Positions 61,347 through 64,000 of a stretch of DNA of 64,000 nucleotides are shown here, one piece after another. Where the stretch lies: contig NC_085138.1 of NCBI RefSeq assembly GCF_035046485.1, positions 360,099,238-360,163,237 of the forward strand, given 5' to 3'. Numbering within the stretch: the first letter of the stretch is position 1; the number at the start of each line of letters is the position of its first letter. A program made the translations under genes and the position numbers. The notes under the pieces were generated by a model that did not search any database, was not told where the DNA came from, and worked only from the letters and a program-made list of their open reading frames with translations. Origin of the DNA: Aedes albopictus. Its lineage: Eukaryota > Arthropoda > Insecta > Diptera > Culicidae.

Positions 61347-61780
61347 ATTTTTTTATTCTCCCATCACTTAGCCTAATTTACAGCTGTATTGTCCACCAGG
61401 GCACAACGTGAGCGATTCCAATTGGAGGCTGTACTTATACTTTGTACAGCGCCTAAATGTATTCTATTGTAATTGTACTATATCGAACTAGTTGCTGTTG
61501 CGCTGCTTTTACTTTCTACTCTATCATGGTACAAAGATGAGCTCGAGGATGCTGATGTTGTTGGTTATTCCTGTTTTCAGTCCGATTGGGGGTCCATTAT
61601 GGGTTCCGTTTACCGATGTCCAAGTATCCGGGTCCATTTGAGCTACGGGCTCAGGAGAGGGTCAGTGTCAGCTGCTCTCAAGGGAAAAGAGCTACTGACG
61701 AAAGTGCCGGGACTGGGATCGAACCCATGACCGTCTGCTTATGAAGCAAACGTGTGACCAATTGCGCCACGGGCCCCGGC
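61347..61780 (-). mobile_element. tRNA-Met-like SINE, tandem copy 1
   Basis: On the minus strand the head (right end) is tRNA-like with B-box GGTTCGATCCC and a 7-base anticodon loop TTCATAA (CAT anticodon) between 5-bp stems. The body has GGACCCCCAATCGGAC and TACAAAGTATAAG-like blocks. It is a SINE, not a tRNA gene, because the same body follows in a second copy. TAAAACTGTT lies on both sides (61337-61346, 61781-61790). Confidence 0.85.
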
Positions 61781-61790
61781 TAAAACTGTT

Positions 61791-62226
61791 CATTTTTTCA
61801 ACCACTTAACCTAATTTACAGCTCTTTTGTCCACTAGGGCACTGCGTGAGCGATTCCAATTGGCGGCTGCACTTACACTTTGTACAGCGCCTAAATGTAT
61901 TCTATTCTAATTCTACTATATCGAACTGGTTGCCTTTGCGCTGCTGTCACTTTTCTACCCTGTCCATGGTAGAATGATGAGCACGATGTTGCTGTGTGGC
62001 TCTTGTTCCATTTCCAGTCCGATTGGGGGTCCATTATGAGTTGCCGTTAGCCGATATCCAAGTTTCCGAGTCCGTTACAGCATATGCTCAGAAGAGGGTC
62101 AGGTGTCAGCCGCTCTCGGGGGAAGAGCAACTGACGAAAAATTGCAAGTACCGGGGCTGGGATCGAACCCATGACCATCCACTTATGAAGTGAACGTGTA
62201 GCCACTACACTACGGGCCCCGGCGGC
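61791..62226 (-). mobile_element. tRNA-Met-like SINE, tandem copy 2
   Basis: Aligns with copy 1 over its full length with perhaps 15-20% changes and the same CAT loop. It is bounded on the right by a third TAAAACTGTT (62227-62236). Known family name not recalled. Confidence 0.85.
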
Positions 62227-62236
62227 TAAAACTGTT

Positions 62237-63075
62237 AATTGTCTATATTATCAATAAAACTATAGATCCCTGAGGAAGGCCCCAAACCAGGACCGAAACG
62301 TCAAAGCGAGGTAATTGTAGGTCGCTTAATGATTAAATGATAACTTCCGAACCAATACAATAACTGCCCCTAGTAGTAACTACGGGCAGTCAATCAATCT
62401 CAATTTTGATTTTAATCAAAACAACATACCTTCATAAATATGCAAGTTGGCAACACTGCCTCCGCCTTATTAGCTCTGCCACCGACTGACCTACTGATCG
62501 AGAAAAGGTCAACGGGCTCAAGACCCAATACCACTCGGGTACCACACGTATCATTGAGCTTTCGCTCTCACTAGTACCCATAGCCACCATACCTAACCTA
62601 CCCTTCTACATGTTGCTGAGACCCAAGTTCCAAGCAAGTAGGTATCGCGAGTATCGCGGACAATTTTTCCAATGACGTAACGCGTCGTTGTCGCCGCGTC
62701 GGTCGTCCATCGCGTCGTCATGAAGGCGATTAAGCATTGCGCGAGCGAGCATGTTGGCGGGTGGTGAGGGCGCTAACGACGACGACGACGAGTCACGTTG
62801 TCCCCATCATCGTATAATCCGCATAGCCAAAGTGGCGCGCGCGGCGACGACGACGGGCCAGCGCATACCCATCTGGTGATTACATCTTGTCCGGGTGATG
62901 AGCAAGACTTGGGCAATGGGTCACCACCGCCAGCCGGTTGACTGGGACAGGATGAAGAAGATGATTTGTGGGTACATTTCTTTGGATGGGTAGAAGGGTT
63001 TCGTCGTAGGGAGCCTCGGCCGCGTGCCAATGTGATGGGACGGTAAATCAAACTAATCAGCTGGTTGATAATCTC
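62237..63075. other. No gene supported
   Basis: 62262-62330 has the phrase CTGAGGAAGGCCCC...GGACCGAAACGTC, common near the 3' ends of some retroelements in animals; the class is not certain. 62640-63000 is GC-richer with GAC/GCG repeats and a 92-codon minus frame without motifs. Confidence 0.35.
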
Positions 63076-63078
63076 TTA

Positions 63079-63242
63079 GGGGCTGTCCATTTATTACGTA
63101 AGGCAATTTTTCCGATTTTTCGACACCCCCACCCCCCCTTGTAAGATTTTTTGTATGAAACTCAAAATAGTTTTGTATGACGCGTAAGATTTTCCAAACC
63201 CCCCTCCCCCCATAAACCCTTACGTAATTAATGGACAGCTCC
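63079..63242. mobile_element. 164-bp MITE with TTA target duplication
   Basis: Ends GGGGCTGTCCATTTATTACG and, inverted, GGAGCTGTCCATTAATTACG. TTA at 63076-63078 and 63243-63245. C-rich runs flank the centre, as in 19850-20014. PIF/Harbinger-type by TWA target and GG start. Confidence 0.9.
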
Positions 63243-63362
63243 TTAAGAGAAGAAATGTGCGCGATGGTTGCCTGATGTGTGCACTCATAAAATACACAAA
63301 AAGTGTTCAGAGAAATAGAATTACCGTGATTTCGGGTGAAATTGATCAACGAGAGGGCCATC

Positions 63363-63626
63363 TAAGGAGTCTCCAGTTAGCCTAGTGGTTAAGTCTATGG
63401 ATCGCCAATCCAGAAAAGGCGGGTTCGACTCTCGTTACATTCGGGAAGATTTTCTCGACTCCCTGGGCATAGTACATCATTGTGCTTGCCTGACAATATA
63501 CAAATTCATGCAATGGCAAGCAAAGAAAACCCTTCAATTAATAACTATAAAAAAAGTGTGCTTAGACACTAAGTTAAAGAGAGGCAGGCCAAGTTCCGAT
63601 AGGAACTTGCCATAAAGAAGAAGAAG
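63363..63626 (+). mobile_element. Second tRNA-derived SINE family, plus strand
   Basis: Head with A-box TAGCCTAGTGG and B-box GGTTCGACTCT, body TATACAAATTCATGCAATGG, end AGGCAGGCCAAGTTCCGATA and a GAAGAAGAAGG tail. GGCCAT on both sides may be the duplication. The minus-strand copy is at 47007-47272. Confidence 0.88.
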
Positions 63627-64000
63627 GCCATTTTTATTAGTCAAAAATATTGTTTTAAGTATTTATAAAACAACAAGTAAAAATGATCAATGTATTAATA
63701 AATTTCCGTAGATTGTATTGTAGGAAAACAAATGTAGTTTGGGATCAATATAAGGTAGAAATCTACTTCGTCATATGCACTAATTCCTGTCATATCAGAC
63801 TGAAAACAACCAGTAATTACAGTTATTCCAACTTTCCTTTGCCAATATTGATGAGCTATGAAAGCAAAAAGATGTAGACTATCAATAATCAGCCACAATA
63901 GTACTGGAAATGGAATAATTACGCGAAATTTCACGTTTCAATTTCACTCCCCTTACGAGTTGATTTTTTTTCTCTTTTTGCGTACGACGAAGGCAACCGT
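63627..64000. other. Nothing recognised
   Basis: AT-rich, short overlapping frames on both strands only. Confidence 0.4.

Noticed and set aside
61690..62222. Two tRNA genes with CAT anticodon
   Set aside because: Each tRNA-like part is followed by the same SINE body and tandemly repeated, so they are SINE heads.

Overview
The window looks like transposon-dense intergenic DNA from a culicine mosquito, most likely Aedes. The basis is several copies of a Feilai-type tRNA-derived SINE, a BEL/Pao element with an N-terminal PHD-like finger, LOA-, R1-, RTE- and Jockey/CR1-type non-LTR retrotransposons, long foldback MITEs and AT-rich spacer. No complete host gene is recognisable. A few anonymous open frames and one splice-flanked open segment (44294-44513, minus strand) are the only host-coding candidates. 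One run of exactly 500 N (10947-11446) is an assembly gap of unknown true size.

Layout, left to right. 1-4275: small MITEs, a possible 5' non-coding exon, and a foldback element that was the insertion target of the next unit. 4276-10946: an apparently intact, very young BEL/Pao retrotransposon with one 1973-codon frame; its 3' LTR runs into the gap. 11447-16985: the 3' part of a Ty3/gypsy element whose integrase is split by a 67-nt intron-like insert, then an LTR, 2.3 kb of non-coding leader-like DNA and a second LTR with the same 3' end but a different 5' part. 16990-20760: SINE, degenerate short-period repeat and a 1.1 kb foldback with a nested MITE. 21000-30400: a degenerate ~140-bp tandem repeat invaded by an RTE-type element (minus strand), itself split by a 5.07 kb LTR-bounded element filled with degenerate GGATTT-like repeat, whose right LTR was then hit by a MITE. 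Each of these last steps can be ordered from target duplications.

30400-40764: a little unique sequence, then a LOA-type element cut into three pieces by a 1.86 kb solo LTR (4-bp TSD) and by a 4.1 kb TIR-ended insert (TA TSD). 40800-49500: EN remnant, foldback, anonymous open frames, a minus-strand non-LTR element hit by a short copy of the LOA 3' end (16-bp TSD), SINEs and TTAA-flanked MITEs. 49700-56500: more foldback and palindromic elements. 56545-59700: a decayed R1-type element (minus strand) carrying two MITEs with readable TSDs. 59700-64000: mostly unrecognised sequence plus two tandem tRNA-Met-like SINEs, a TWA-TSD MITE and another SINE.

Nothing here works as an operon or pathway. 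What the window records is nested insertion history. Its most unusual contents are the LTR-bounded repeat carrier at 22747-27819, the intron-like insert in the gypsy integrase, and the LTR pair with shared 3' ends but different 5' parts.
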